Of a DNA stretch of 64,000 bases, positions 27,931 through 38,054 are shown in pieces. The notes beneath the pieces are model-generated. The model worked only from the letters and a program-made list of their open reading frames with translations, made no database searches and was not told where the DNA came from. Each line of letters opens with the position of its first letter. Position 1 is the first letter of the stretch. Origin of the DNA: Jiella marina (GTDB lineage: Bacteria > Pseudomonadota > Alphaproteobacteria > Rhizobiales > Rhizobiaceae). The stretch spans positions 1 through 64,000 of the forward strand of contig NZ_JAKQZG010000006.1 in the NCBI RefSeq assembly GCF_024359545.1, in the 5' to 3' direction. The position numbers were made by a program, and so were the translations under genes.

Positions 27931-30570
27931 TCAACTCGCAAGCGGCAGAAGCGCGACGGCGACGGTCGCGATCAGGGCGGTGGCGGCCATGAAGTGCCAG
28001 TAGAGCGCCGTGTTGGCGATATCGATGTCGAACTCCGGCGTCAGCCGTCCGGCGAAGGAACGCACCAGACAGTAGATCAGCATCAACGCGCCCGCCGCAC
28101 CGTGCACCGCCGTCCAGATGACGAGGACCCAGACGGTCGCCGGATAGACGTGAACGACCGGATCGAGCCCGTTGAAGTATGGCCCGGCCAGGATCGCCGC
28201 CGAGGCGGCAAAGGCGAGGAGCGCCGATCCTCCGATCAGGGCCCGCGCCAGCAACACGCCGCCGGCCTTGTTGATCGAGAGAGCCATCTGGCTGGCGATC
28301 CAGGCCGCGAGGAACAGGGCGAGCGACAGGGCCGGCCACAAGATGCCCGGCTCCGCCATGCCGGCGGGCGGAAATTCCTCGTGGATCGTGAAGAAGAACA
28401 GATAGCCGAAGATCAGCGAGAGAAACGCCGTTCCGTCGCCGACCATAGTGATGAACATCGCCCACCAGCCGACCGATTTCGGACCGGAGACGTAGAGAGG
28501 AAGCTTCAGCCCGAGACCGACATCCTTCTCCCCCTTTTCCGGGATCAGCGCCGTCCCGCGCCAGAGCCAGACGAAGATCGCGATCGTCGCGAGCACCATT
28601 GCGCCGATGGTCATGTACCACCAGTGGAAGGTCGCGAAGATGAAGACCGCGGCGAGGAAAACCGCCGCCCACATGGTCATGAAGGTCGGCCCCGGCACGC
28701 GCAGGCACTGCACCGGCTCGGCGTCGAGGACGCTCGTCACCATGGTCTCGCGCTTCAGTTCCTCAGCATCCGGCATGTAGAACCGGCCCATGTCGACGTC
28801 CTCAACGAAGTTCTTCTGCTGCCACAGCGGATAGCGAGTGGTCACGATCGGGATCGAACGCACGCCCCAGCCCTTGTCCTCCTGCTCGGCGAGCCATTCC
28901 AGCGTGCCGGCGTTCCAGACGTTGCGGGGCGCATAGGGCTGTTTGCTGCGCGGACGCAGAACGTCGAAGACGACGATCAGGAAGCCGGCCGCGAAGACGA
29001 AGGCACCGACGGAGGAAATCAGGTTCGGCAGTTCGAGGCCGAGGCCTTCCGGGTAGGTCCAGATGCGGCGCGGCATGCCCATCAGGCCGGAAAAATGCAT
29101 CGGGAAGAAGCCGACATTGAAGCCGACGAACATCAGCCAGAAGGCGGTCTTCCCGAGCTTGTCCGACAGGGTCTTCCCCGCCAGCATCGGCCAGAAATAG
29201 TAGACGCCGGCCACCACCGGAAACAGCATGCCGCCCAGAAGAACGTAATGGAGATGGGCGACGACGAAATAGGTGTCGTGCGCCTGCCAGTCGAAAGGGG
29301 CGAGCGCCACCATGACGCCGGTGAGCCCGCCGACGACGAAGATCGCCAGCGAGCCGGAGACGAAGAGCATCGGGACGGAGAAGATGACCCGACCGGTCAG
29401 GAGCGTCGCCAGGAAGACGAAGATCTGGACGCCGGTCGGGATCGCCACCGCCTCGGAGGCGGCCGAGAAGAAGCCGAGCGAGATCGACGGCAGGCCGGTG
29501 GTGTACATGTGATGCACCCACAGGCCGAAGGAGAGAAAGCCCGTTCCGACAGCCGCGAGCACGATCCAGGAATAGCCGAGGATTGGCCGGCGCGCGAAAG
29601 TCGGCACGATCATCGCCAGAAGCGCGATCGCCGGCAGGAAGACGATGTAGACCTCCGGATGGCCGAAGATCCAGAACAGGTGTTGCCAGAGCATCGGGTC
29701 GCCGCCGCGCTCGGGATCGAAGAACGGCCAGTTGAACAGCCGTTCCAGCTCGAAAAGGATGTCGCCGGCGATCAGCGGCGGAAAGGCAAAGAGGATCATC
29801 CCCGCCACCACGAGCACGTACCAGGCATAAAGCGGCATCAGATTGAGCCGCATGCCCGGCGGCCGGCATTTGAGCGTGCCGACAATCAGCTCCACCGCCG
29901 CCGCGATCGAGGCGACTTCGATGAAGGAAAGGCCAAGCAGCCAGATGTCGGCGCCATAGCCGGGTGTGAACCGCTCCTGAGTGGTGAGCGGCGGATACAT
30001 GAACCAGCCGCCGGAGGGCGCGGCGGAAAACAGGATCGAGCCGCAGACGAAGATGCCGCCGATCAGGAAGCACCAGTAGCCGAAGGCGGAAAGCCGCGGA
30101 AACGGCAGATCGCGCGCCCCGAGCATCTGGGGCAGGATGATGATCGCCACCGCCTCGAAGATCGGCACGGCGAAGAGGAACATCATCACCGTGCCGTGGA
30201 GCGTATAGACCTGATTGTAGAAATGACCGGTGAGGAAGTCGTTCTCGGGCACCGCGAGCTGCACGCGGATCATCAGGCCGAGCACGCCGGCGAACAGCAT
30301 GAAGGCGAAGGAGGTGGCCGTGTACCACAGCCCGACCTCGGTATTGTTCACCGCCGACCAGTACTTCCAGCCCTTCGGCGCATCCCAGACCCAGATCAGG
30401 CGCTCTTCCTGCGCCTTGCGGACCTCGGGATCGTCCTGATTCACATGGCTGGCACCGACCGTGGCCGGTTTCGGTGGATACGGAAATTTCGGCGTCGCCG
30501 GATCACTCTTGTCGGCCTCGGTGATGCCGAGGCCGCCGGCTCCGCCAGACCCCGTCGTCGCGTCGCTCAT
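27931..30570 (-). CDS. ctaD: Cytochrome c oxidase subunit I-III fusion (caa3/aa3 type)
   Basis: 879 aa; ATG at 30570 overlaps the ctaC stop (ATGA). Residues about 60-560 are subunit I: heme ligand histidine in TLHGTVMMF, the copper-B tyrosine-histidine motif HPEVYI, the HH in GLWVHHMYTT, and heme a and a3 ligands in HLHYVLLGG. After a linker, the last 200 residues are subunit III with about six or seven helices (FHWWYMTIG, SAVHGAAGALM-type end). The fusion is known in caa3-type oxidases, and the proton-pumping reaction is the terminal step of aerobic respiration. The neighbouring ctaC carries its own cytochrome c. Confidence 0.93.
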   Translation of the reverse strand: MSDATTGSGGAGGLGITEADKSDPATPKFPYPPKPATVGASHVNQDDPEVRKAQEERLIWVWDAPKGWKYWSAVNNTEVGLWYTATSFAFMLFAGVLGLMIRVQLAVPENDFLTGHFYNQVYTLHGTVMMFLFAVPIFEAVAIIILPQMLGARDLPFPRLSAFGYWCFLIGGIFVCGSILFSAAPSGGWFMYPPLTTQERFTPGYGADIWLLGLSFIEVASIAAAVELIVGTLKCRPPGMRLNLMPLYAWYVLVVAGMILFAFPPLIAGDILFELERLFNWPFFDPERGGDPMLWQHLFWIFGHPEVYIVFLPAIALLAMIVPTFARRPILGYSWIVLAAVGTGFLSFGLWVHHMYTTGLPSISLGFFSAASEAVAIPTGVQIFVFLATLLTGRVIFSVPMLFVSGSLAIFVVGGLTGVMVALAPFDWQAHDTYFVVAHLHYVLLGGMLFPVVAGVYYFWPMLAGKTLSDKLGKTAFWLMFVGFNVGFFPMHFSGLMGMPRRIWTYPEGLGLELPNLISSVGAFVFAAGFLIVVFDVLRPRSKQPYAPRNVWNAGTLEWLAEQEDKGWGVRSIPIVTTRYPLWQQKNFVEDVDMGRFYMPDAEELKRETMVTSVLDAEPVQCLRVPGPTFMTMWAAVFLAAVFIFATFHWWYMTIGAMVLATIAIFVWLWRGTALIPEKGEKDVGLGLKLPLYVSGPKSVGWWAMFITMVGDGTAFLSLIFGYLFFFTIHEEFPPAGMAEPGILWPALSLALFLAAWIASQMALSINKAGGVLLARALIGGSALLAFAASAAILAGPYFNGLDPVVHVYPATVWVLVIWTAVHGAAGALMLIYCLVRSFAGRLTPEFDIDIANTALYWHFMAATALIATVAVALLPLAS

Positions 30571-31631
30571 TTCAACGCCCCCAGCCACGCGGCGATCTCA
30601 TCGATTTCTTCCTGCGGCAGGACACCGAAGCTCGGCATCTCGACGCCGGGCTTCACATGCTCGGTCGCGCGGATGAACTCGGCGATGTTTTCCTCGCTCA
30701 TCTCCAGAAGACCCGCGCCGAGCGTCCGGCGGGAAGCGAGATGCGTGAGGTCCGGACCAACCGCCCCGTCGGCCTCGGTTCCACGCACGGTGTGGCAGGC
30801 AGCGCAGCCATTGGCGAGAAACAGATCCGCGCCTCTGCCCGATGTCACGGCGGCCGGCTCGGCCTGGGCTGCGACAAAGGCCGCATAGTCCGCTTCAGAG
30901 ACGGCGACCACGCGAAAGCCCATCTGGGCGTGGGCATCGCCGCAGAATTCCGCGCAGACGCCGTTATAGACCCCCTCGCGGGTCGGCTCCACGACGAGGC
31001 GGTTCACCCGCCCGGGCATGGCGTCCATCTTCCCGGCGATCGCGGGCACCCAGAAGGAATGGATCACGTCCGGGCTGCCGATCAGGATTTCGCTGCGCTT
31101 GCCGACCGGCAACCAGAGTTCGTTGGCGCTTTCGACTCCGCCCGCCGGCAGGCTCTTCACGACACCCGGTTCGCCTTCGACGTCATAAGCGATCCGCCAC
31201 CAGAAGCGCTCGCCCGAGACGGCGATCGTCGGCCCGTCAGCCGGTCGCCGCAGTTTCGGCATCAGCATCAGGCCCCAGACCAGGAGCGCTGCCAGCACGA
31301 TGGTGGGAAAAGCCGCGCCGAAGACGATGAGACGGGTACCGGCCTTGTCGCTGAAGACGGTGGCATTGGCGCGGGTCGCGTAGACCGACATCGCCATCAC
31401 GACGATCCAGATGACGACGGCCCCCACCAGCATGACGAAGAAAAGCTCGGCAACCTGCGCCGCTTCCGTCCCCGCATTCGCGAAGATCGACTGTTCCTGC
31501 GAGCAGCCGGCCACGGCCAAGCCCAACAGTGTAGGGAGAACGACACGTGCGGGGCCCTCTAGTGCCGACAAAACGGCGTCGAACTTGCCGACAGGCCACA
31601 TTGTCACTCGATGCGGCCGCCGTGCCGGCAT
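30567..31631 (-). CDS. ctaC: Cytochrome c oxidase subunit II with fused cytochrome c
   Basis: 354 aa, ATG at 31631 with GAGAGGA six bases upstream (alternative ATG 31601). Lipoprotein-type signal with lipobox LAVAGC, Cys43. Two transmembrane helices (about 60-85, 100-125). The CuA site is complete: H191, C226, C230, H234, M237 in CAEFCGDAHAQM. A C-terminal heme motif CAACH at 276-280 shows it is the caa3 kind, accepting electrons directly through its own c heme. First gene of a five-gene operon. Confidence 0.95.
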   Translation of the reverse strand: MPARRPHRVTMWPVGKFDAVLSALEGPARVVLPTLLGLAVAGCSQEQSIFANAGTEAAQVAELFFVMLVGAVVIWIVVMAMSVYATRANATVFSDKAGTRLIVFGAAFPTIVLAALLVWGLMLMPKLRRPADGPTIAVSGERFWWRIAYDVEGEPGVVKSLPAGGVESANELWLPVGKRSEILIGSPDVIHSFWVPAIAGKMDAMPGRVNRLVVEPTREGVYNGVCAEFCGDAHAQMGFRVVAVSEADYAAFVAAQAEPAAVTSGRGADLFLANGCAACHTVRGTEADGAVGPDLTHLASRRTLGAGLLEMSEENIAEFIRATEHVKPGVEMPSFGVLPQEEIDEIAAWLGALK

Positions 31632-32029
31632 TCTCGTCCTCTCGCCAAGCCGGCTTCCGCTGCTCTCGCGCGAGAAAGCCTTGTCGCGTCAACACATAGC
31701 TTGCGCGAGCATCCCGGCCAGAGCGGCGGACCGTCAGTCCGACATTTTTTGGGGCTTGGAGGATGGCGGGCTCTCTTCACGCCCGCCAATACATCTTGCA
31801 CGTCCAGAACCGGCCATCACGCGAGCGGCAGCCGCACGTCGCGGCAACCGATCTCGCGCGATCGCACGTCAGAAACAATCTCCTGCGATTGAAACCGTCG
31901 CGCGGCCAGTACCGCAGCTTTCGGGAGGGTGGCCGCCCTCCCTCGCGCGCAGAGGATCCGTGGAAAACCCATCAAGGGCCCCACGACTTCCGGAAAACGC
32001 AAATTCTTCGCGAGCGTCGGCGTTCGTGG
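31632..32029. other. Intergenic region between ctaC and infC
   Basis: 398 bases. Both flanking genes are on the minus strand, so this is the ctaC promoter region plus the infC 3' region. Two hairpins are visible: GGCGGGC at about 31764 pairs with GCCCGCC, and GGGAGGG at about 31924 pairs with CCCTCCC. No convincing gene. Confidence 0.5.
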
Positions 32030-32569
32030 TCAGGCGCGCGGCGCGAGCACCATCATCATCTGACGACCTTCGAGCTTGGGTTCGGCTTCGACCTTGGAAA
32101 TCTCCGCCGTTTCCTCGCGCACGCGGTTCAGAAGCTGCATGCCCAGTTCCTGGTGCGCCATTTCACGGCCACGGAAGCGAAGCGTGACCTTCACCTTGTC
32201 ACCGTCCTCGAAGAACCGACGCACGGACTTCATCTTCGTCTCGTAGTCGTGCTCGTCGATGTTCGGCCGCATCTTGATCTCTTTGACCTCGATGGTCTTC
32301 TGGCGCTTGCGCGCCTCGGCGGCCTTCTTCTGGTTCTCGTATTTCAGCTTGCCGAGATCGAGAATCTTGCAGACGGGCGGATTGGCGTTCGGAACGATCT
32401 CGACGAGATCCAGCCCGGCTTCCTCGGCCAGCGAGAGCGCTTCGCTCGTCGCGGTCGGGCCGCGGTTCTGGCCCTCGGCGTCGATCAGCTGAACCTGCGG
32501 AACCTTGATTTCCCTGTTGGAGCGCGGCCCTTCCTTCTGGGCCGGCGGTGCACGAAATGGTCTGCGAAT
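32030..32569 (-). CDS. infC: Translation initiation factor IF-3 with ATT start
   Basis: 179 aa if the start is ATT at 32569. An AGGAGA site lies 8 bases upstream, and the protein then begins [21 protein letters not shown], the rhizobial start; upstream in-frame ATG codons are far from any ribosome-binding site. IF-3 checks the start codon and blocks non-AUG initiation, so an ATT start gives negative feedback, a known feature of infC in many bacteria. Landmarks: [17 protein letters not shown] (N domain), the linker lysine-rich stretch, and the C-terminal RFRGREMAH. Confidence 0.93.
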   Translation of the reverse strand: MRRPFRAPPAQKEGPRSNREIKVPQVQLIDAEGQNRGPTATSEALSLAEEAGLDLVEIVPNANPPVCKILDLGKLKYENQKKAAEARKRQKTIEVKEIKMRPNIDEHDYETKMKSVRRFFEDGDKVKVTLRFRGREMAHQELGMQLLNRVREETAEISKVEAEPKLEGRQMMMVLAPRA

Positions 32570-32910
32570 GGTCGTACTCTCCTGTTGTTGACGACGATAA
32601 TTCGGCTTTGCCAAATGAGGAGCGAAGACGCGCTTCGAACTGTTCCCGAAACCGCATCGACTGCACCCATCCATTTATTATAGCACTCGTTCAACGAGTT
32701 TTCACCCGTGCAACGCGGTTTTGAGCAAGCGAGGGTGCAGGTTTCGAAAAAGAAGCGCATTTCGGAGGTCGCCATTGCGGTCCCTGAGGCGAATACTTCA
32801 GAACCCGCTGGTGTCGCCGCAGTCCGCCGTGTTCAGCGTGACGACACTCGAAGAGACCCCGTGCCGGATTCAGCCTGCCGAAACCGGCCAACCCTGGAGA
32901 GGGCAGCATC
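32570..32910. other. Divergent infC and hydrolase promoter region
   Basis: 341 bases with no supported gene. On the minus strand a perfect TATAAT at 32677-32682 is a likely -10 for infC. A 15-base palindrome ACTCGTT-C-AACGAGT at 32685-32699 overlaps where the spacer would lie and could be an operator or a chance inverted repeat. Confidence 0.4.
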
Positions 32911-33720
32911 TTGGCGCAATCGGACGACACTACGCTCGACACACCCGGAACCCTCGAAATCGGTGAAGGACCGGCCCGTCGCCGCATCGCCTACCGGGTG
33001 CGCAGCGGCAACGAGCCAACCATCGTCTGGCTGGGCGGTTATCGCTCGGACATGCGCGGCACGAAGGCCGAACACCTTCTCGCCTTCGCCGCCGAGCACG
33101 AACTCGGCTATTGCCGGCTCGACTATTCCGGCCACGGCGAATCCGGCGGCCGCTTCGAGGACGGGACCATCGGCAGTTGGACCGACGATGCCGCTGCGGT
33201 CATCCGCAGCCTTGGCGCCAAGCGTCTGGTTCTGGTCGGCTCTTCCATGGGCGCCTGGATCGCGCTTCGTCTCGTGCAGCGAGCCGCCGAGTTCGACACG
33301 AAGATCGCCGGCATGCTGCTTCTGGCGCCGGCTCCGGACTTCACCGAACGGCTACTCTCCCCCAAACTGAGCCCCGAGCAGCACGCGGAGATCGCCGCAA
33401 ACGGGCTGTTGAAGGTCCCCTCCGAATATTCCGACGAGCCGGACATCTACACGCGCGAACTCTTCGAGGACGGGCGGCGCAACCTCGTCATGAACGAACT
33501 GATCGACACCGGCTGCCCGGTGACGATCATTCAGGGCATGGCTGATCCGGACGTGCCCTACGAGCACGCCCTCGCCCTGGTGGACCATCTGCCCTTCCAC
33601 GGCACCGTCCTGAGCCTCGTCCGCGATGGCGATCACCGCCTCTCCCGGCCGCAGGACCTCGCGCTGATCTCGCGCAATCTTCTCGATCTCGTGGAGACGA
33701 TCCGCGGCGAAACCGGATGA
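32911..33720 (+). CDS. Alpha/beta hydrolase
   Basis: 269 aa with a TTG start at 32911 and GGAGAGGG 7-8 bases upstream. The nucleophile elbow GSSMGAW (serine at about residue 112), VWLGGYRSD oxyanion-hole region, DYSGHGES, and a late DGDHRLSRP with the catalytic histidine place it with BioH/esterase-type hydrolases. No signal peptide, so probably cytosolic. Natural substrate unknown. Confidence 0.85.
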   Translation: MAQSDDTTLDTPGTLEIGEGPARRRIAYRVRSGNEPTIVWLGGYRSDMRGTKAEHLLAFAAEHELGYCRLDYSGHGESGGRFEDGTIGSWTDDAAAVIRSLGAKRLVLVGSSMGAWIALRLVQRAAEFDTKIAGMLLLAPAPDFTERLLSPKLSPEQHAEIAANGLLKVPSEYSDEPDIYTRELFEDGRRNLVMNELIDTGCPVTIIQGMADPDVPYEHALALVDHLPFHGTVLSLVRDGDHRLSRPQDLALISRNLLDLVETIRGETG

Positions 33721-33837
33721 TTTCGGAAGAGCAGAAGCCGCTTTCCGGTTTTCCACAGATCACTGTCGCCGACATGTCACACAGCCTGCTCTAAGCAGCC
33801 GGCTATCTTTCATTTCCAAGGATTTAGGGATTGCCTC

Positions 33838-33882
33838 GAAAGCATCGCGGCGGCACTCTTTCGACGTGTCGGCGATGCTTTT
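33838..33882 (+). terminator. Terminator of the hydrolase gene
   Basis: A perfect 10-bp stem (AAAGCATCGC at 33838-33847 with 33871-33880) followed by a short T run ends about 120 bases after the hydrolase stop. Confidence 0.75.
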
Positions 33883-34009
33883 TAGCCGCTGTTTTCTCTG
33901 AACCTTTCGCGAGACTTCCATCCGCACTGCACAATGGATTGACAGAAGTTCGCGTTGCTCTGAACATAAGCATAATCGAGATATACCCAACCTGCGCATG
34001 AGGGGACGC

Positions 34010-34636
34010 ATGGTGGAATTTCGCGCGATCGGCGCCACGCTCTTGCTTTGTCTGCTCGTCGGCGGACTCGCGGTCAAACCGGCTTCCGCCCAGATGCGGG
34101 GCTCCTTCATGAAGATCGGGGTGAGCGCTCCGAAACCGATCGGGCACGCGGAATTCTGCACCCATTATGCGGACGAATGTCGCACTACCGAACAACGGTC
34201 GAACCCGGCGCCTCTGCAGCTGACGCCGGACATCATCCAGACCGTCGCCGCGATCAACGTCGCGATCAACGCCAAGATCAAGCCCCGGTCCGATCAGGAC
34301 ATTTACGGCGTCGAAGAGCGCTGGACCTATCCGGGCGAAGAAGGTGACTGCGAGGATTTCGTTCTCCTCAAGCGCAAGACGCTCCACGAGCGCGCCAGGA
34401 TCGATCTCGCCAACCTGCTGATCACCGTAGTGCGCAAGACGGATGGCGAGGGCCACGCGGTCCTGACCCTGCGCACCACCGACGGCGACTTCATTCTCGA
34501 CAATCTGAACTGGCGCATCCTGCCATGGGACGAGGCGCCCTATGCCTTCCTGAAGCGGCAGAGTTCGCTCGATCCCGGCAAATGGAACCGGATCGCCAAC
34601 GGCCGGGAAGTGCTGGTCGGCGCTGTCAGCGAATAG
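34010..34636 (+). CDS. Bacterial transglutaminase-like cysteine peptidase (BTLCP)
   Basis: 208 aa from ATG at 34010, with AGGGG five bases upstream (an ATG at 33998 is the alternative). The signal peptide ends at KPASA-QMRG. The catalytic triad is visible: C114 in EEGDCEDFVLL, H149 in EGEGHAVLTL-type segment (GEGHAV) and D164 in LDNLN. These peptidases are common in rhizobia and in type I secretion/adhesin systems such as LapG, but no adhesin gene is here. Periplasmic. Confidence 0.9.
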   Translation: MVEFRAIGATLLLCLLVGGLAVKPASAQMRGSFMKIGVSAPKPIGHAEFCTHYADECRTTEQRSNPAPLQLTPDIIQTVAAINVAINAKIKPRSDQDIYGVEERWTYPGEEGDCEDFVLLKRKTLHERARIDLANLLITVVRKTDGEGHAVLTLRTTDGDFILDNLNWRILPWDEAPYAFLKRQSSLDPGKWNRIANGREVLVGAVSE

Positions 34637-35341
34637 GGCCGGAGCGCAATCCAGCCGCCAAGATCCGGCAGCCGGACTGCGAGCTTTCACGCCCTGCGAG
34701 CGGACTAACTGTCCTGGTCCCGAAGAATTATTTCCGATTTTTTAATTGCTTGATATCCGCATGCCACCGCACCCTCTAGAATGGTCTTTGGTCTCGTGGC
34801 AGCGTCTTTCGGATAGTCCTGCAACCCAGCAGACTCCAAGCACTGCCGCCGACCTTGCCGACGTCTTCGGGGCAGCCTGAACCGCTGGTTGCGTAGAGGA
34901 TGCCCGGTTCGCCATCGTCGAAATCCGTCAGGGAGGCCGGATCGCCTATGCGCACGGATGAAGACCGACAACTCGCGGAAGAAGTCGAGAGCGCCCTCCG
35001 CGCCCTCGGGATCGCCAGCTTGAGGACACAGCATGGTGCCATCGCGCCGGCCGTTTCCGACCTGCGCGGCGAGTCGATTCCGGCGACGCAGACGTCCGCA
35101 GGTGGCGATGATCACTCTCGTGCGGGCATGCTGCCGGCGAAGGGAGAAAGCGGCGGGACGGAAAGATCAGCCCCGGAGGCCCCGGCCGCCGTCTTTTTCG
35201 GGACACGCCAACGTTCCGAAAGGCATGATCCTCTCACGGGCCCGGACGAACCGGATCAGGGAACAGAGTGGGGTCATCCCTCCGGCAGCCGGCCGCAGGA
35301 ATAGCGCCACGGCCCTGCCGCCTCGCCGATCATTGACCGCC
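34637..35341. other. Gene-poor stretch of 705 bases
   Basis: No reading frame here has a clear ribosome-binding site or family signature. The stretch at 34725-34760 is A+T-rich for the window (a TTTTTTAATTGC run). A minus-strand frame near 34776-35042 ends in a region reading DFDDGEPGILYATSGSG, but this is not enough to call a gene. It could hold a decayed gene. Confidence 0.4.
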
Positions 35342-35539
35342 TCAGCGCTCTTCGTTTTCGCTTGATTCTTCCTCCAGCGGACCGGGAATGACGTAGCTTC
35401 CCGAGAGCCAGCGATTGAGATCGATGGACTTGCAACGCGGCGAGCAGAACGGAAAAGCCTGCCGATCGGACGGACGGCCGCATTCCGGGCAGCGCCGTTT
35501 CGGCCGCATCGGCGTCGGCTGGTTCGCAGCTTCGCTCAT
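35342..35539 (-). CDS. yacG: DNA gyrase inhibitor YacG
   Basis: 65 aa, ATG overlapping the maf stop by four bases. Four cysteines bind zinc: CPECGRP near residue 18 and [13 protein letters not shown] near 29. The end [13 protein letters not shown] matches YacG, which binds GyrB. Known to inhibit gyrase supercoiling in E. coli. Small acidic C-terminal tail. Co-transcribed with infA and maf, a rhizobial arrangement. Confidence 0.93.
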   Translation of the reverse strand: MSEAANQPTPMRPKRRCPECGRPSDRQAFPFCSPRCKSIDLNRWLSGSYVIPGPLEEESSENEER

Positions 35540-36213
35540 GGCAGAACCGCCTTCTCTTCGTCCTCGCCGCTTTCGGCATCGGGCGGAAGATCGACCTCGG
35601 GCGCCCGCCAGCGGGCGTGAATGTCGTATCCCTCGCCGTTCAGAAGCGCCAGCGTCTCGGCCAGAGGCAGGCCGACCACATTGGTGTAGGATCCGACGAG
35701 CCTCAGAACGAAGCCGCCGGCCAGTCCCTGGATCGCATATCCGCCCGCCTTGCCGCGCCATTCGTCAGAGGCGACATAGCTCTGGATATCGAGCCGCGAC
35801 AGGCGCTTGAAACGCACCCGGGTCTCGATCAGGCGCTGGCGCAGGGCTCCCGTCGGGCCGATGACGCAAACCCCGGTATAGACGCGGTGGGTGCGGCCGG
35901 AGAGCGTGCGCAGATTGGCGACCGCATCCTCGGCGAGCGCCGGCTTGGGCATGACCTGCCGGCCGACCGAGACAACCGTGTCGGCTCCGAGAACGGTCGC
36001 CGGCCCGTAGTCCAGTTCACGCAGGCGCCGCGCTGCGACCTCGGCCTTGCCCTTCGCCAGGCGCTTGGCGAGCGAGCGCGGATGCTCGCTCTTCTGCGGC
36101 GTCTCGTCGATATCGGCCGGCATCAGCCGGTCCGGCTCGATCCCCACCTGTTGCAGGAGTTCGAGCCTGCGCGGAGAGCCGGACGCCAGCACCAGGAGTT
36201 GGGAGGCAGACAT
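35536..36213 (-). CDS. maf: Maf-like nucleoside triphosphate pyrophosphatase
   Basis: 225 aa. Maf proteins hydrolyse non-standard or pyrimidine NTPs and are linked to septum inhibition. The signature starts [19 protein letters not shown], then [17 protein letters not shown] with the base-sensing loop, and [14 protein letters not shown]-terminal acidic tail ([15 protein letters not shown]) is added. Located 21 bases after the infA stop codon, its own stop overlapping yacG. Confidence 0.95.
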   Translation of the reverse strand: MSASQLLVLASGSPRRLELLQQVGIEPDRLMPADIDETPQKSEHPRSLAKRLAKGKAEVAARRLRELDYGPATVLGADTVVSVGRQVMPKPALAEDAVANLRTLSGRTHRVYTGVCVIGPTGALRQRLIETRVRFKRLSRLDIQSYVASDEWRGKAGGYAIQGLAGGFVLRLVGSYTNVVGLPLAETLALLNGEGYDIHARWRAPEVDLPPDAESGEDEEKAVLP

Positions 36214-36233
36214 GAGAACGCTGCGGCGATCGC

Positions 36234-36452
36234 TTACTTGAAACGATAGGTGATGCGACCCTTGGTCAGGTCGTAGGGCGTCATTTCCACCAGCACCTTG
36301 TCGCCGGTGAGAACGCGGATGCGGTTCTTGCGCATGCGCCCCGCCGTGTGGGCGATGATCTCGTGATCGTTCTCAAGCTTGATCCGAAAGGTCGCATTCG
36401 GCAGGAGCTCGGTGACGACACCCGGAAATTCGAGAACTTCTTCTTTTGCCAT
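36234..36452 (-). CDS. infA: Translation initiation factor IF-1
   Basis: 72 aa, the standard length; ATG at 36452. IF-1 is a single OB-fold protein that binds the ribosomal A site. Landmarks: [20 protein letters not shown] and [19 protein letters not shown]. It is the first gene of the infA-maf-yacG transcript. Confidence 0.97.
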   Translation of the reverse strand: MAKEEVLEFPGVVTELLPNATFRIKLENDHEIIAHTAGRMRKNRIRVLTGDKVLVEMTPYDLTKGRITYRFK

Positions 36453-36764
36453 TCGCTTCTTTGGTCCTGAACAAGAGAGCCGATCCGGCGAGCCCATCTC
36501 GCGCGGTCGGCTCCAAGATTTTGCCTTGTCGCCGCGTCGCTTGACGCGGCCTGATCGGGCGACGCTCGCCGACGATCGGCGCCATCGCCCCTGACTTTCA
36601 TTCGATGCGTCCGCCGGTCACTCCGGCATCTCGCTGAAATCCACCCTCGCGCGTCCGGTAGACGCGAGCCGTCGGGAAACGCCCTTTAAATCGGCGCAAT
36701 CGCAACAAAAAGCAAGGCGCCGCTCGGCTTTTCGCGTTTCTCGTGCCGTCAGCCTGCCTTCCAA
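36453..36764. other. Intergenic region between murA and infA
   Basis: 312 bases. In many relatives several genes (DUF2948, hisD, UPF0262 and a phosphatase) lie here. None is visible, so they must have moved or been lost. No gene supported. Confidence 0.45.
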
Positions 36765-38054
36765 TCAGCCGGAAATGCGCTCGATTTCCGCCCCGCAACG
36801 GCCCAGCTTTTCCTCCAGCCGCTCGAAGCCGCGATCGAGATGATAGACGCGGTTGACCAGCGTATCGCCTTCCGCAACGAGACCCGCAATGACCAGGGAG
36901 ACGGAGGCGCGCAGATCGGTCGCCATCACCGGCGCGCCCTTCAACGCCTTCACCCCCTCGACCCGGGCAACCTGGCCCGACAGCGAAATCTTCGCGCCGA
37001 GCCGCGCCAGTTCCTGCACATGCATGAAGCGGTTCTCGAAGATCGTCTCGGTAATCGTGGCAATGCCGTTCGACTTCGTCATCAGCGCCATGAACTGCGC
37101 CTGAAGGTCGGTCGGGAAGCCCGGATAGGGATCGGTCGTTACGTCGACCGCGTTGATGCCGCCGCCATTGCGCTGAACCCGGATGCCGTTTTCGACCGGA
37201 GTCAGGATCGCGCCGGCCTCGGAGATCGCCCTGGCCGCGGCCGGCAGAAGATCGGCATGCGTGCCGGTCAGTGTCACATCGCCGCCGGTCATCGCGACCG
37301 CCATGGCGTAGGTCCCGGTCTCGATCCGGTCCGGCAGCACCCGGTGCCTGGCGCCGGAGAGCGCCGCAACGCCGTCGATGCGAATGGTCGACGTACCGGC
37401 GCCGTCGATTTTCGCGCCCATTGCGGTCAGGCAATTGGCGAGATCGATGATCTCCGGCTCGCGGGCGGCGTTTTCAAGGACAGTCTCCCCCTTCGCGAGC
37501 GTCGCCGCCATCATCAGCACATGCGTCGCCCCGACCGAAACTTTCGGCATCTTGTAGCGACCGCCGACGAGGCCGCCCTTGGCGCTCGCCACCGCGTAGC
37601 CCGCCTCGATGTCGATCTCGGCGCCGAGCGCTCGCAAACCGTCGATGAAGATGTCCACCGGCCGCGTGCCGATGGCGCAACCGCCAGGCAGCGAGACCTT
37701 GGCCTGATGCATGCGCGCCAGAAGCGGCCCGATGACCCAGAAGCTCGCCCGCATCTTGGAGACGAGCTCATAGGGGGCGGTCGTGTCGACGATGTTGCGG
37801 GCGTTGAAATGGATCGTGCGGCCGAGCCCCGCCTCCTGGCGCAGGCGCTTGCCCGTGACGGAAAAGTCGACGCCGTGATTGCCGAGAATGCGCGTGAGCC
37901 CCTCGACATCGGCGAGATGCGGCACGTTTTCGAGCGTCAGCGTGTCGTCGGTCAGGAGCGAAGCGATCATCAGCGGCAGCGTGGCGTTCTTCGCCCCGGA
38001 GATCGGAATCGTCCCGTTCAACTCGTTGCCGCCGCGAATGCGAATGCGATCCAT
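36765..38054 (-). CDS. murA: UDP-N-acetylglucosamine 1-carboxyvinyltransferase
   Basis: 429 aa; ATG at 38054 with AGGAG six bases upstream. MurA starts peptidoglycan synthesis by transferring enolpyruvate from PEP to UDP-GlcNAc. The N-terminal [24 protein letters not shown] is typical, and the fosfomycin-target cysteine is in [14 protein letters not shown]. The [12 protein letters not shown] loop and late [10 protein letters not shown] are also present. Cytosolic. Confidence 0.97.
   Translation of the reverse strand: MDRIRIRGGNELNGTIPISGAKNATLPLMIASLLTDDTLTLENVPHLADVEGLTRILGNHGVDFSVTGKRLRQEAGLGRTIHFNARNIVDTTAPYELVSKMRASFWVIGPLLARMHQAKVSLPGGCAIGTRPVDIFIDGLRALGAEIDIEAGYAVASAKGGLVGGRYKMPKVSVGATHVLMMAATLAKGETVLENAAREPEIIDLANCLTAMGAKIDGAGTSTIRIDGVAALSGARHRVLPDRIETGTYAMAVAMTGGDVTLTGTHADLLPAAARAISEAGAILTPVENGIRVQRNGGGINAVDVTTDPYPGFPTDLQAQFMALMTKSNGIATITETIFENRFMHVQELARLGAKISLSGQVARVEGVKALKGAPVMATDLRASVSLVIAGLVAEGDTLVNRVYHLDRGFERLEEKLGRCGAEIERISG

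Noticed and set aside
27520-30888. Long plus-strand open frame across the oxidase genes
   Set aside because: It is rich in His, Arg, Asp and Gly as expected of a frame shadow, and antisense to well-identified cytochrome oxidase genes.
34776-35042. Possible minus-strand small gene in the 705-base gap
   Set aside because: No ribosome-binding site or recognised domain; part of a gene-poor stretch.
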